From the NCBI RefSeq assembly GCF_027744825.2, contig NC_071343.1:9570866-9634865 (forward strand): 64,000 bases of DNA. Reading direction: 5' to 3'. The notes beneath the pieces were generated by a model that was given only the letters and a program-made list of their open reading frames with translations, did no database searches and had not been told where the DNA came from. The stretch's first letter is position 1. The number at the start of each line of letters is the position of its first letter. Origin of the DNA: Synchiropus splendidus. Taxonomy: Eukaryota; Chordata; Actinopteri; Syngnathiformes; Callionymidae. Positions 1 through 12,175 of the stretch are shown here, one piece after another. Made by a program: the position numbers and the translations under genes.

Positions 1-1073
1 CACCCACAGAGATTATAATGCTTCTATTTTAGAGAAAAAAAAGCGGATTAGGTTGAAATACTGCCAGAATCACTCACAGAATTCTGCTGAATATTTATGG
101 GTTTTTTAGGTGGCAAACAATGGACAACATGGATGAGGTTAAATAAATTTGCATGATTAAAAAGAAAGTGAAATACAGGTTTTGTTGACTGAAACTAGAC
201 AATGTCATAGCCCAAAATGTGATGTCTCATAATGCTCAGACTTTTAGTTTGCTAAAACTTCAGTGGACTAAAAAGGGTATGAAAATGACTGAAACCTAAT
301 CAACAATACTGAAAGCTTCACACAAGCACCAGACCAAAGCTAAGATTAAAACAAGGCGGCATACACAACATTACTGCGAAGGTGGATCGGTTTCATTCCT
401 AAATTTCAGTTGCACTTCCGCTCAATCTTACCCTTCATAAGTGATCAAGAAACCCTAAACATTCTTATCTATGGAAGAGACTGGCAGCACTCAGCACCAA
501 TTGGTCACATTCATCTCTTTAGAAAAGCTGTTGTCTTCTATGCGAAGCACCTTGTGGCAGAAAGACACAGGATTCATTTAAAAAAAACAAGCACCATCAG
601 CGTCTCGGCATTTGGATTAATGAGGAGCCGCGGTGCTGATCCGAGTCAGTGCTGCTCATTTGTTTGGTTCCCCGTCTCCATTAAAGAGCAATGAGAGTAA
701 ATTCATGGGGCTGCGATGCAGAGCGAGGGAGCCCTGGAGTAGCCGGCAGAGAATCAATTGCATCTCACAAACGGACTCTTGGATCAATATACTATCAATT
801 AATTCCATTTTAACATTCAACATTTTATTTCAATAGCATTCTTCATGTGTTACTCCAAAAATGCAACACCCGTTCTGACACACCCGTTGCTCTTTCTTCC
901 CACACCATGGACAATGAGCTGAATCAGAGTGGAAGAATCATCTGGTCGCTTTCAAGGCTCTCTTGTGTTTTTTGTTCCAGCTGTGGGTAATGACCAAAGT
1001 ACAATGTACTCCAAGAAGTCTCAAGGTGGTTTCGTCCCTGTATCTTTGAGGGGAAGAGCATTGGTGTTTATGA
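1..1073. other. Upstream flank, no gene recognised
   Basis: I see no exon, RNA gene or recognisable repeat here. Open frames are short, overlap on several strands and resemble no family I know. The segment is AT-rich and reads as intergenic DNA. Confidence 0.5.
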
Positions 1074-1112
1074 ACTAGTGATGGGTAGATGAAGCATCAT
1101 GAAACAGTAAAT
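1074..1112. repeat. MITE family A, terminal fragment
   Basis: A CTAGTGATGGGTAGATGAAG tip runs into GCATCATGAAACAGT, matching the left end of the palindromic MITE found complete at 4231, 6121, 47930 and elsewhere in the window. The rest of the element is not recognisable, so this is a truncated or decayed copy. Confidence 0.5.
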
Positions 1113-1623
1113 GTTTTTACGGCAGTGTCATGGCAGCATCAGGATATGCCACTGAAGGCTGAACACATGCTTCAATTGAAGCTGAATTGTGACTTCGGCG
1201 TCAGTATAGGACGCAAACGTCCACTTTCACAACGTCTACATGTTACCAGAGGTGGGCAATTACATATCCAAAGCGGCCAGGTTATATATTGTGACCGTTG
1301 AGAGGGGCCGTCAAACCCAAAGAAAGGAGGGTATGAGAAAATTGAAAAAAAAAAAAATCGAGAAAATGATGAGATTACACTTTAAAATGCATAGAAAATG
1401 TTGGTTTGTTGCGTTCTATTTAATTGAAACTGCATTCCATTTAAAGATTCTCAATGTGTCTTCAAAATGTACTTTCAATTGTGATGTATTTTAAGGGGCA
1501 AGAAATACTCCAATGGAAAAGACGAACAATTAAGCAAAATAATCCACTGAAAAAGTTATGTTTCATGGAGTATAGTTGCAGCATATTGAACAAAAAATAG
1601 TTTCTAGTTTCTAGTTTGACTAC

Positions 1624-1676
1624 AGGATAAAGTCAAAGGGCCGCATTTGGCCCCCGGGCCGCACTTTTCCCAGGTC
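1624..1676 (-). mobile_element. hAT-like transposon tip, minus orientation
   Basis: Read on the minus strand this begins CCTGGGAAAAGTGCGGCCCG and continues into a second GCGGCCC block. The same core occurs in plus orientation at 11181-11234. CCTGGGG...TGCGGCCCGGGGGCC is typical of termini of Charlie-type hAT elements. No opposite end or transposase is visible, so only an end fragment is called. Confidence 0.45.
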
Positions 1677-3540
1677 CGTGTTACGCCATGGGAATGAGGG
1701 TGGGTCGACATGTCAGTCCGATATTCTAGTTCGACAGTTTGCGGCCTCAAGTTTGGTTTTAACGTCCAGTTAGCACTAAACCCAGCCACCTTGGACTGCG
1801 ACTTTAAGTCCTTCCACTGGTGGTTAAAAAGTCAAACATATCTTAAAAACGAATTTTATGACTTCCTTATGCAATGCAGAGTAATTCCCCATGAAAATGT
1901 CTGCCTGTACGCTCATGAATACCAAGTTCAATTACCGCCCCTGATGAGCTGGCAGTATGCGTTGGAATGCCGCGCCAACGAGTTCGATAATAAACGTCAA
2001 TGTCACACACGAGGCGCCATATGGAGCTGGACTGTACTTGAGATGAAATTAAAATCATAAACTGCCTAGCGGCTGCGACAGCGTGTTAACTTCATTGTCT
2101 TGCACTCGATGGGCCGCGATGGAGGAGGAAACAAATTAGCGAGCCGTCTGTTCGATCTGGCTGCCGATGAGATGGAAGTGTGATGTTCCCGCCGTCGCCA
2201 GAATTGACGCTTTGTTCTCCCCTCGTCTTGTAAATGCTGAAGCGAGACGGCGAACCAGGCGCATGCTGGACTTTGATTGGAACTGCTGTTATGTCAAGTG
2301 AGCACCTTATTTATTCCTGCACAGCCTTAAAAGGCGCCGACTTCAACTGCGCCTGTGGCACTGTCCAATTTTATAGCGTCGGTATGGAAAAGATCTGAGC
2401 TCTTTCGCGACATGTTAGCACCACTGAGGACACTTGGTAAATGTTTGATTCAAGCAGCGAAGCTACAAAGCAGACGTGCGCTGGGAAACGTGGGCGCTCA
2501 GGCCTCCGAGCATATCAGATCAGAGCTGTCGAGCCGGTGTGGAGAAAAGGAATGACAGAATTGGGCAGCAGCAGGAAAACAGCTACAAAAAGATTAGCAA
2601 GGCTCATGACATAGTAGAAGGAGGGAGACACCTGAGGAAGAGAGACACATCTCAGTCTGTTGTCCAGGCCATGATGGCGTCCATCTCTCAGGACATGTTT
2701 TAATGTGCCATTTTGAACTTTTATCTTGAAGTTAAAAAAGCAACTGTTTAAATTATGTTCTATTAAAAATAAATATTGTTTTTTTTTGGCGAGCTTCAGG
2801 TGCACTAGGTGGAGATGTTCCAGTATATTCAGGCTCGGCCAGACGTAATGGTCTCGCATAGAGCTGGGTAATTAATTTCCATTCTTTTCCTTCCAATTGA
2901 AAAATAATAATAATAAAAAAGAAAAAATCGACTGAGTGTGTTTTGGACCACAGGCTTTCTCTCCATCCAAGACTGAGTCAGGACGTGAGAGTCCCAGCGT
3001 GGTGTCAGGTGCTGTGAAGCCATTCGTCTTGGTTACGCCCTTCTGACATTGAGCCATAAAATAACAAACCGTATAACACTCCACTCGTAAAGTTGCCCTC
3101 ATAAAAATCGATGCCTGTTGTCCCTGGAATAAAACATCTGAATTGTTTGAATTAACTTGGAACATGGCTGGATTCTTCTGGATTCTTGGAGGAAAAGGAA
3201 TGTCTTCTCCAATTCAGTTACATCTGCTCTTTTGGCAAAATCGTGTGTGTACCATCGATAGCTAACTTGTGGGGGACCGATTCCAGGAGTCACACCTGCT
3301 TGTGGAGACCTTGTGCAGGTCCTCACAAGGTTAATTTGAGGATTAAAACTTCCAAATCATTGCCACATTATAACAGGGTTGAAGTTTGATTGAGGATATT
3401 AGTTAAGTTTAGTCATTTGTTTTGGATTGCGGTTGGTTAAGTTGAGTGTGAGAGGCTGGGGAATGTGTGTGTCCATATCGCTGAGATAGACCTTTGTATT
3501 TAGATTGTTGCAGTAACTTTGCCATTTGCAACTGAGAATA
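1677..3540. other. Upstream flank, no gene recognised
   Basis: An open frame of 116 codons (1710-2060, +) is the longest here, but it shows no recognisable domain and no splice or polyadenylation context. From about 2060 to 2340 the base composition rises in GC and CpG and the sequence looks unique rather than repeat-derived. That makes it a possible conserved noncoding block, but I cannot test conservation. Confidence 0.4.
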
Positions 3541-3800
3541 AATAAGGTCGAGATCGACACAGCCATCATGAAGAAGGACAGGAAACGGATCCAGGACTTT
3601 GTCAGATGGTGAAACTACAATCTCAACACCGGCAAGACCAGGGAGATGGTAGTCGACATCCGGAGAACATGAGCTCTCTAGAACCAGTTCTCATCCAATG
3701 GGACTCAGTGGAGGCTGCACAGCCCTACAAGTACCTGGGAGTGCTGCTGGATGACTGCGTGGCCTGGTCCTCACACACTGAAGTTCTGTGCATCTATCTA
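3541..3800 (+). mobile_element. LINE reverse-transcriptase remnant (jockey/L2/Rex-like)
   Basis: Conceptual translation across the three frames shows the typical 3' part of a non-LTR reverse transcriptase. An LNTGKTREMVVD-like stretch (normally LN..KTKEMVVDFR) is followed by EPVLIQWDSVEAAQPYKYLG and then VLLDD..AWSSHTE, matching the usual YKYLGV.LD..L.WS.HT motif. The reading frame is broken by at least one in-frame stop and shifts between the two halves, so it is a dead fragment. A short (ATCT)n and (CA)n stretch follows at about 3790-3815. The family name within the jockey/L2/Rex group is not resolved. Confidence 0.75.
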
Positions 3801-4230
3801 TCTGACACACACACATTGATCTCTTTGCAATGAATCTATTCAAGTAAGTCTGATAGTTACAACATTTCGTTCTACCATCCTCTTCTACACTTCTACTGAG
3901 ATCTTTTTCCAAGTTAATATTGAATTAAAAATCCTAAATAATTAAAGTGTTTTGAGTCGACCTCTTTTCACTCTATTGATTATTTGAATTCCACATTTGA
4001 ATTCGCCCAGCATTTACTTCAAATGAAAACAGCCAGACACTCATTTATCTGAGCCAGAATGTGCTGTGTGTGTCGGTTTCATGGTTTGCGACATGGCAAG
4101 TTTCAACAGACACAAACGCAACGTGAAATTGGATTCATGTACCTTGCTCAGAACCATGGACAGCACCTCTGAAATCCACTACACTAGTTTAAGTTGCAAT
4201 GACATAGCATAACATGATGTAGACTTTAGC

Positions 4231-4405
4231 TATTGATGCGCTTATGAAGCTTCATGAAACACTGTGCTTGTTTTCAGAGCCCACTAGATGGCACTCTGCT
4301 CTGAAATCTTTGGATGTGAAGAACCGTTTCAATGAAATCTCACATAATTTTTAAACAAAGAGCACTACCTTCTGAACTCCAGAAAACACTCTTTAGCCCA
4401 TCAAC
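4231..4405. mobile_element. MITE family A, near-complete copy
   Basis: A roughly 175-bp element with long imperfect terminal inverted repeats. The left arm runs TTGATGCGCTTATGAAGCTT then CATGAAAC and CCCACTAGATGGCACTCT. The right arm carries the complementary pattern in decayed form (GAGCACTACCTTCTGA ... TTAGCCCATCAA). No coding capacity. It belongs to the same family as the copies at 6121, 8362, 12247, 25872, 42555, 47930 and 60540. Confidence 0.75.
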
Positions 4406-5459
4406 AGTATCAGCCAACCATCATTCCTCAGTATGATATCATAACAACGTCAGACAGTTCAAGTGCTCTCCGCCAGAGCCAAAATGTAACAATAATAATA
4501 ACACAATAAATATAATAATATCAAAATAATATCTCAAAACCATTCATTTTGCATCTTTATTTTAACACATGCAAATGTGAATGTAAACTGTGGCCACTAA
4601 AGGTCTTAAAATTTAAGGACGTGAACATCTCAATATCGACATAAACTAATGTAAATCCAGGCCAGTGATGCACAACCCCTTCATTAACAGGCCGCTTTTG
4701 ATGAATGTGAGGAGGCGGACCACTGAGTGAGCCCACCTGACACCTATGGAGAAATGATCCGGCCCATTCATCTGCCGTCCTCCTGGAAAGATCATCCTCC
4801 CAGCGTTCTCCTGGCTCATGATAGGAAAGCTTGAATCAGTGATGGAAGACCAGCAGGAGTGGGCGAACCAGTGGCGGAAAACTTGACCACCGCTGAGGCG
4901 TGAAGCTCCGTCGCCTGACAGGTGATGTATTGTGCTTAAATGGGCTGGTAAAGGCTTTTTACTCTTCTGGCATGAATTACAGTGAATATAAATAGATATA
5001 ATTTTCTTCCTGGTTTGTGAAACAAACGATATTTCCGACTGGGCCAGTGCAGAAAAGCCAACTCAAACTGTCAGTAGCGGTCTGAAAAAGCTTCAGATGT
5101 TGTCAAATCTTGGCACCATAAATATTGTCACGGAAACTTGACAGAAAACTGATATCATAAAACTCAGTGTGTATTTGAATACTGACCAGTAATGAGGCTG
5201 AGTCATGAAACTTTAACCACATGTATCTAATGGTGACATTATTAATAATTTTCCACTTTATTTCCAGTTGACCTGTTTTTCCACTTATGTGTCCACCTTC
5301 GCTCTTTAGGTATGAAGCATAAATGGATAAATAAATCAGGTTTCCATCTGGCTCCCAAAAGATACAGGCTCACTGGAGAACCTGCTTCTCAAGGATGGAC
5401 CCCAGAAGTCAGTGTGAGCTCAACAGAAAGGTTCAGCAAGATGAAGGTTGGAATCCTTT
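4406..5459. other. Upstream flank, no gene recognised
   Basis: AT-rich sequence with short A/T simple stretches near 4490-4530. I find no exon or recognisable repeat. Confidence 0.4.
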
Positions 5460-5600
5460 ACTAGCACCCCTGGGTTCGAGGGGTTCTTTTAAGTGGAGGT
5501 ACTACATGTTCCTCTTCTATTTGCCTGAAATTCACTCTGGTTTCCTCCCACAAAAATCTTGTAGATATTAAGTGGTTCCTGTGTATATGTGTGTAGTACT
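5460..5600 (+). repeat. Degenerate fish SINE/LINE-tail-like fragment
   Basis: CTGGGTTCGAGGGGTTC resembles a tRNA-type B box. It is followed by a run like the widespread fish SINE/LINE-tail consensus: ACTACATGTTCCTCTTCTA, then TTGCCTGAAATTCACTCTGG and TTTCCTCCCACA. Heavy divergence means the family cannot be named. A second related fragment lies at 45640-45750. Confidence 0.5.
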
Positions 5601-6120
5601 CAACTATGTCATATTAGTATTGGTTCCCTCAATGAAAACTCTTGTTGCGAACGTACCTCTGTCAGGTGTGTAAAGAGGTTTACAAACGTGATAAACCGTG
5701 ATTTAAAAGTCAGAATTGTCATTGATCAAAGCGTTACTTTCATATTTATTTCATAAGTCACATCTCACTTCTGGTGCTACTCGTGATATTATTTAGAAGA
5801 TGCGCTAGCATTTTCACAAACACAGTTTAGTGGTCTGGCTGAGAGAAACTACAACCAGAGTGTCATATTTTCATGTTATTTTCTTATTATTAGATTTCTA
5901 ATTTTGAACCACAGATTGTGGGATATTTTCCAAGATTGCTGGTGCAAACAAAAACAGCCACAATGTGCCAGAAACATATCTATTTTAGTGAGAGCAGGGA
6001 ACGTTCGACAGATAGACAAAATGAAATTTACATAGAATTTGATCCATGACCCTTTAAACCATGGATGAAACCTGGGTTGTGAACTGCAGTGAGGCATCAT
6101 GACGCTGAGGAATAGGTGCC

Positions 6121-6298
6121 AGCTGATGGGCTTATGAAGCTTCATGAAACAGTGTCCTCATTTTCAGAGCCCACTAGATGGCACTCTGTGGCCCAAAAAT
6201 CTAAAACTACTTCAATGAAACCTCACATCATTTTTAAGCAGAGAGCGCCATCTACTGGGCTCCAAAAATGAGGACACTGATTCATGAAGCCACGTCAG
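6121..6298. mobile_element. MITE family A, best-preserved copy
   Basis: The left end is AGCTGATGGGCTTATGAAGC, followed by TTCATGAAACAGTGTCCTC and CCCACTAGATGGCACTCT. The right half gives the reverse complement: GAGAGCGCCATCTACTGGGC, then ATGAGGACACTGATTCATGA. The two arms pair over most of the element, so the single strand would fold into one long hairpin. There is no open frame of note. The superfamily is uncertain. Confidence 0.8.
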
Positions 6299-6310
6299 TC
6301 TGTCCCTCAT

Positions 6311-6358
6311 GTCTCTCTCTCTGTTATAGTCACTCCTAACTATAACAGAGAGAGAGAC
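6311..6358. repeat. Perfect 20-bp inverted repeat, 8-nt loop
   Basis: Arm 1 (6311-6330) is GTCTCTCTCTCTGTTATAGT. Arm 2 (6339-6358) is its exact reverse complement, separated by the 8-nt loop CACTCCTA. It lies 12 bp beyond a MITE copy but does not match that element's ends. It could be an independent insertion, a templated inversion, or a small hairpin RNA source; nothing in the sequence decides. Confidence 0.85.
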
Positions 6359-8361
6359 TATCGTCGATGTCGGACTCACCATTGTGGCGCATACAAAGCT
6401 CTGTGGGAAATAAGTGTTTTAGTGAAGCGAACTATTCTCCACATTATTTCTTGTTGTCTTGCTGTTCCATAGTCAAGTGTAATTCATCCTATTTCCCTGT
6501 TCATTGCCCCTGTCATGAGCATTCTTTTCAATATGATGAATATCCTACAAAATTCTCAAGCAATAGTTATTTTTTTAATTTATCGAATTTGTGAAGTATC
6601 TGTTGCTGTCCAGGAGTCATATACATTTACATAATTTCCCTTAGGATTCATAAAGTTTTCTGATTCTGATCCTGATTTTATTCTGGTGATGAGTTATAGT
6701 CTTCACTGAAAAATAAAATAATAATAATAATAAAATTGAACTATGATGAAATAGGTCTGTATTTGAAGTTTCTGCTGTATTCAGTACTTTTACTAAATAA
6801 AGCTGCAGCACTAAAAATAGTTTACGTGACTGAAACTGGACTGGACTGACACATATGGACGTGGCTAAAATGAATAAGAACGAAACAACAGCTTCACGGC
6901 AAAACTAGATTAAGACAGAGATTAAAACAGGTGGTCGAAAAGAACAGAGATGGCATCGCAGAAAACAATATGACCACCAGTTTTGGAGCTGTTAGAAGAT
7001 GGTTCTGACGGCGTCTCTGGCAAGGTGTCCCCAGCTGGGGATGCTTCGGAGATGTAGCAGAGGTATCCGTGCGCAGGGAATCCTGGTTTGGCTGTGAGCT
7101 TTGCAACACCCAAAATGTTATTTTCCAAGATTTAGGTTTTGTGATGAAGGGTAGAGCAGTGGCCTGGAGATTTCCTGTTCAGTCTGACAGGCCTGAGAAT
7201 CCCAATACTCACAGTGTCTTCTGACACGCAGCCAGCAGAGCAGAACTCGCTGCTACTAGCTGCAGCTCTGGTGTTTAACTGAGATGAGGGCGCTCCCCGC
7301 ACAATATCGGTTAAAATGATATAATGGCTGAAAATATCGAATTGCAAAATCGAGATTAAATGCTGCATTCAGTGAGAAGATGACTCCGGATCTCCAGCAG
7401 GAACTGCAGTCACATCAAAACCTCCTCTTGGCTTTGGCTTTGTCCCCAAGAGTCCCACAATACGAGCATGCGCATATTAATGTCCTCACAAACACCCCAC
7501 CGGTTTCTTCTGGGATTCCTTTGTATCTCATCTACCTAGCTGGATGGATTCGTTTATGGATTATTAATCTAAAGATGGATGAGGAAGATGAGTCGCTGCT
7601 GCTTCGGGGTTTCTCCTCCACCGCTGTGAGATTGATCTGCGGGTCTCTCATGACGGGATGTCCCACCGATTCCCCCGAGGACAATTGATTCATGTCCAAG
7701 TGAGCGAGCGAGAGAATACGGCTCGGCTGCTGACCCGCCGTTTCCCTCCTTGAAGGGGAAGAAGCAATGGCTGACTAACAGTGTCGCACAACAACGAATT
7801 ATTGCGGCGGAATGAGAGATGAGGCGACGCACGCCGAACTTGAAAAACCTAAAAATCTTGTTAGTCGGCTTCCCTCAATAAACAATGTTATTGCCGTTTC
7901 GATTCGCTCCGTCTCTGCCAGCGCGTCACAGAGCCTCTTCAAATGGGTTTTTCATGACCAGTGTTCACCTTCATTCGGAGCACTTTTCTCTCTCAGGCTG
8001 CTTTATCGTCTGTAGTAATGGAAGCAGAAAGCACTTTCATCTGGCCGGATCCTCCGCTTGTTTTAGGGAAAGCACTTTTCCACCGGCACTGACCAATGTG
8101 AGCCAATTTATAAACCTATTTATTCCGGCCGTAAATCTTGCAGGGCTTTCTCTTTCCGACCAACAGCTCCATTTGATTAACACTGAAATCATGGCAACTA
8201 ATTTTAATCCTTAATCCTGTTCTGCCTCGGTCTGCTACCTGAGGTATATTTGGCCAAAACATACTTTCTAGACACCAAAATGGTTGACTTTGCACAGTTA
8301 CATGGTGAATATGGGTCTTAACTCTTGATAGACTTTGGTGCAACCTCCGTGCCCTGAAATG
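6359..8361. other. Upstream flank, no gene recognised
   Basis: An (AAT)n microsatellite lies at about 6718-6735. From about 7560 to 8215 the sequence is unique-looking, relatively CpG-rich and free of recognisable repeats, the type of block that often proves to be conserved noncoding DNA. Open frames on both strands here overlap and resemble no known protein. Confidence 0.4.
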
Positions 8362-8559
8362 TAGTGACGGAAATATTGCGGCTTCAGGAAACCATGTCCT
8401 CATTCTCAAAGCGCAGAAGGTGGCGCTCTAGGTTTAAAAATGCTGTGAGGTTTCATTGTAATGGTCGTTCGAAGTCGAAGCTTTTAGAGCAGAGAGTGCC
8501 ATCTAGAGGGTACAGAAAATAATGACACTGTTTCATGAAGCCTCACCAGCACACCACTA
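8362..8559. mobile_element. MITE family A copy
   Basis: The left tip is TAGTGACGG, with GGCTTCAGGAAACCATGTCC and AAGGTGGCGCTCTAG. The right arm is GAGAGTGCCATCTAGAGGG, then GACACTGTTTCATGAAGCCT. The outer arms and the inner GGCGCTCT/AGAGTGCC pair are both preserved. Non-coding. Confidence 0.75.
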
Positions 8560-8797
8560 CTGAAATGCCTTCCTTTGTCATGATTTCCTTCAGTCTGTGT
8601 TCTCTCTGTCAAGTCAAGGAAATGGAATCTTTAGTTGAGTTGGGACAATATGGAAAAGTGAGACAGGCAGGAATAAGATTTGTTCTTCACTCTAGTCCTT
8701 CTGAATCAGGTGATGTACCACTATCCATCTGAGTATTGTAAACTAATGCAAATAATCTAAATGTCTCTGGACATTTATTCCAAAGGTAATATGATGC

Positions 8798-8975
8798 ATT
8801 ATATTATATTATATTATATTATATTATATTATATTATATTATATTATATTATATTATATTATATTATATTATATTATATTATATTATATTATATTATATT
8901 ACATTATATTATATTATATTATATTATATTATATTATATTATATTATATTATATTATATTATATTATATTATATA
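8798..8975. repeat. (ATATT)n pentanucleotide tract, about 180 bp
   Basis: About 35 tandem ATATT units with a single visible interruption (T to C near 8902). Open frames across it are artefacts of the repeat. It is followed within 50 bp by a short (TTC)n/(TTA)n tract. Confidence 0.95.
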
Positions 8976-9019
8976 GATGTTGTCATACAAAACTATTGTT
9001 GTTTGTTGTCACTCTTCCT

Positions 9020-9058
9020 TTTCTTCTTCTTCTTCTTCTTATTATTATCATTATTATC
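9020..9058. repeat. (TTC)n then (ATT)n microsatellite
   Basis: About seven TTC units pass directly into (ATT)n with one TCA interruption. Confidence 0.85.
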
Positions 9059-9331
9059 TTCATCTTATATTATGTAATATCATATATAACATTATATTAT
9101 CATTATATTATAATCATTTAACTGAAGATAGTATGCCGTGCTTCTGTTTCCACCATGCTTTTATTTTGTGTCCCTTCTACCTGTGGTATCTTATTTCCTT
9201 AGCTTTACCATTGCTACTAATCACCTGCTGCTGCTTCACAAGGTGTGAAGATGCCAGATGGTTTTGATTCCAGCACTGTGGTAACATGATACATTTCTGT
9301 CACTTGTAGTCCGACATTTTGTCTGCGTTTT

Positions 9332-9395
9332 GTAGTGACAGACTGGTGAGGCTTCATGAAACAACATCCTCATTTTCAGGACTGAACTGTCGAAT
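9332..9395. repeat. MITE family A, left-end fragment
   Basis: GTAGTGACAGACTGGTGAGG then CTTCATGAAACAACATCCTC and ATTTTCAG match the family A left arm. The right half is missing, so this is a truncated copy. Confidence 0.6.
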
Positions 9396-10319
9396 CTTCA
9401 CATACCTGTCATTCCAAAATAATAACTAGGTTATTATACATACTGAGATGTCTAGTGAAGCAATTTATTTTCAAGATAAAGTGCCTATTTTCTTGGATTA
9501 AAAAGCACCTTCCTACTGATATATTGTGTATCCATTTTGATAGTAAACATAACAGCTCTTTCATACGTACTAGAGCCTTGCATGAACAATCTCCAGTGAC
9601 CTGTGTGACGTCTCTGAAATGACAAGCTCAGTTAAAGCCGACAGTCTGAGGCTCGAAAGAAGGTGAGGAGAATTGGAAGGTGAAAGAGATGTGCAAGCTG
9701 CAGCTGCTGGCACAGATGCGAACAGGATTAGCAGCAAATCCAGACAAAAAAATAATCAAAAGCTTCCTGTGGCGTCTCCGTTCCTCAGGTACAAATCTTT
9801 CATCTTCAGCTGGATTTTGTTTGTGTACTTTTACAGTCAGCATGTGTCGGGAAAGCTTGTGTTGAAACCGCCCTACACAACAAAAATAAGGTATTGAATC
9901 TAAATGAGGTACTGAGTCAAAGATTATTGCGTGTCACCTTGCAGTCACTCAGCTTTGCAGCCCTTGTGTACTGTGAGAGCTATGAGGTTAAGTAACTTTA
10001 TTGTCAAATATGCTACAGTACAAGACATGTAGCATGGATGAAATATCTGGAATCCACCGAGGTCAGGTCCGAGGGTATCGTCCTGAGAACAGAGAACATA
10101 GCCTCTGTAAAAACGCCTCAAAGCAGAAAGATGCGGCGGATGTGACGAGGATAAGTTGTCCCACACAGATGCTGAACACACATAATACAAAAAACATGAA
10201 GACGCCGGTCTACTGGGACTGAGAGAAGCCGCTGCGTGTGCCCGTGCTGCCATCTTGAGCTCGGATTGGTGGCGTCATCACCTTTAGAGACTCAGTGTAG
10301 AGCTCTCACCTACTGCACA
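9396..10319. other. Upstream flank, no gene recognised
   Basis: No exon or clear repeat seen. Short open frames on both strands are mutually overlapping and unrecognised. Confidence 0.4.
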
Positions 10320-10510
10320 GGTGAGCAGACAGACAGACGCAGGCACTAAACAGAAAGACAGGCAGGCACAGCAGAGAGACAGATAGCCAGATGGTTAGCT
10401 AGACCAGACGTTGATAAACAGTTGGACTGTCAGGCACAGAGACTGGCGTACAAAACAGACAGCGACCAGACGGGCAGCTGAAAGACAGACAGACAGGCAG
10501 AGGCAGAGAC
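10320..10510. repeat. Degenerate CAGA-rich low-complexity tract
   Basis: Purine-rich sequence dominated by CAGA/GACAGACAG words (for example GACAGACAGACGCAGGCA and AAAGACAGACAGACAGGCAG). It looks like an aged tetranucleotide repeat. Confidence 0.7.
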
Positions 10511-11180
10511 TGATACGTGAGGAGCAACAGGGACTTCAGGGTCTCTTCAAATCTTAGCCTCCAGTCGCTCTCACCTCCACTCTCCGACCTCCACTTTGGC
10601 TAATGGTGCGTCGTGATCTTCCCACGATTGTCGGCTCTTGCTCTAATTGCCCAAACCTGACTCCCTGTCTCTGCCATTACACTCAAGGTTTCATCATTTC
10701 TGCGTTTTTTTTTATTTTTTGGGTGGAAGCAGTGAACGGAGCCGACGGACCTCGCAGCTGCGGGAACCACAAATTACCGCGAGGCGAAGCGATGCTGTTG
10801 CGGTTATTACTGTAATTAGGGGAGATGATCAGAGAGACACCTCCTGGTTCCAGTCGTGTCGATGACTCACTCCTTCCTCTCAATGCACAAGCTTTTTTTT
10901 CCCCTGAAAACAAGTCAAACAACAAGCACTTGAAAGGGAAGGTCTGCGTGGCTAGTTGTGCTGTTATCAGTCTCTTGCTTTGAACGTAGATGGGATGTGA
11001 CTGCTCCCAAACCTCACGTGAAGTCAAGGATAGAGTTGAGCTGTGTGGCTGCAAGTTGCCATGACCTAGACTCAAGTCTCAAAGGGTGTCGATAGACTAT
11101 GATGTCTGATGATGATGCAGTGAGACATGAGGGATCGGTGGGCAAGAGAGACAACTTATACATTATAAAAACGCAATTTC

Positions 11181-11594
11181 CAGACCTGGGGAAAGTGCGG
11201 CCCGGAGGCCATATGTGGCCCTTTGCCTGTGTGTTTGCACTCGCTCATGGGGTCAGACTAAAACTACACAACTGTTACGTCCTGTTTCCGTTTTAGCCAG
11301 TTTTTTGTTTCTTCTTTTTGTTTGCCATTTTAGTATTTCCCTCAAAATTCGTTGAAAGAAAATTCAAAATATATTTTGAAATAAATTGCCGTTTTATCTT
11401 CGATGTTTGATCCATAGTTTCATTATGCTTTCTATGATGCATGTATAGGATTCATGCCATATTTACACATACCACATGTGGTATGGTTCATTTCATCTTT
11501 GTTACTCACTATGTTTGGTAGTCATTGGTGCCTTTCTTTTGGCTGGATGGCCCCTCACAACAGTCACAGTTTATAATGTGGCCCTGTTCTAGAC
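11181..11594 (+). mobile_element. hAT-like (Charlie-type) element, tentative extent
   Basis: The left tip CAGACCTGGGGAAAGTGCGG, followed by CCCGGAGGCCATATGTGGCC, is the kind of end seen in Charlie-type hAT elements and matches the minus-strand fragment at 1624-1676. A possible decayed right end (TAATGTGGCCCTGTTCTAG) closes near 11594. There is no transposase reading frame and I could not confirm an 8-bp target duplication. The left end is better supported than the right. Confidence 0.4.
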
Positions 11595-12148
11595 TATTGA
11601 GCGTACCTCGATATAAGCTGAACCCACTACATTTAGGAAGAAAATATATTTAATATGTACATAAGAAGCAGTGGTCTATAGGCAGCAGATGTAGCGGTGC
11701 AGTCCACACCGTAGAAATGGAAACTCACTATTTACAATTGAAAATCTTTGTGTGTGTAGAGAGGTGCGTGTATTTAACTTTCTTGTTGTGATCCTGTCAT
11801 TCAGTCGTGTGTTGTATTTTCCTTTGTTGTGATGTTTCCCCTTTGTTTTATCGCGTGAGACGACGTCAGATTTTTGTCTTGGAGGAAGAGCGGACAAAAA
11901 AGTTTTCTTTACAAACGTTTAAGATTCCTTATGTGGTTTCCCATGCTTTTGTTGTAGAATAAAGTGAACCTGTCTTCTGTTTTCTGATGTCAAACATAAA
12001 TATTTTCATTGAAAAATTCTTTATTTTTCAAATAATCATTTGATTCATGCTTTGTTTTCTAACAAGTCTTGTTGGTTTGGGTATTTCAAAATCGAACTTT
12101 TGATGCAAAACAGCAACTGCTTCAGAAGAAATTGTGTGATTCCACCAT

Positions 12149-12175
12149 TTTATTATTATTATTATTATTATTATT
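12149..12175. repeat. (TTA)n microsatellite
   Basis: Nine perfect TTA units. Confidence 0.9.

Noticed and set aside
1710..2060. 116-codon open frame (+)
   Set aside because: No recognisable domain, no splice or polyadenylation context, and overlapped by another open frame on the minus strand. Length is within chance for a window this size.
10300..10326. CACAG|GTGAGC as a recursive splice site
   Set aside because: It lies upstream of the dpp10 exon, outside any intron I can support, and its pyrimidine tract is weak.
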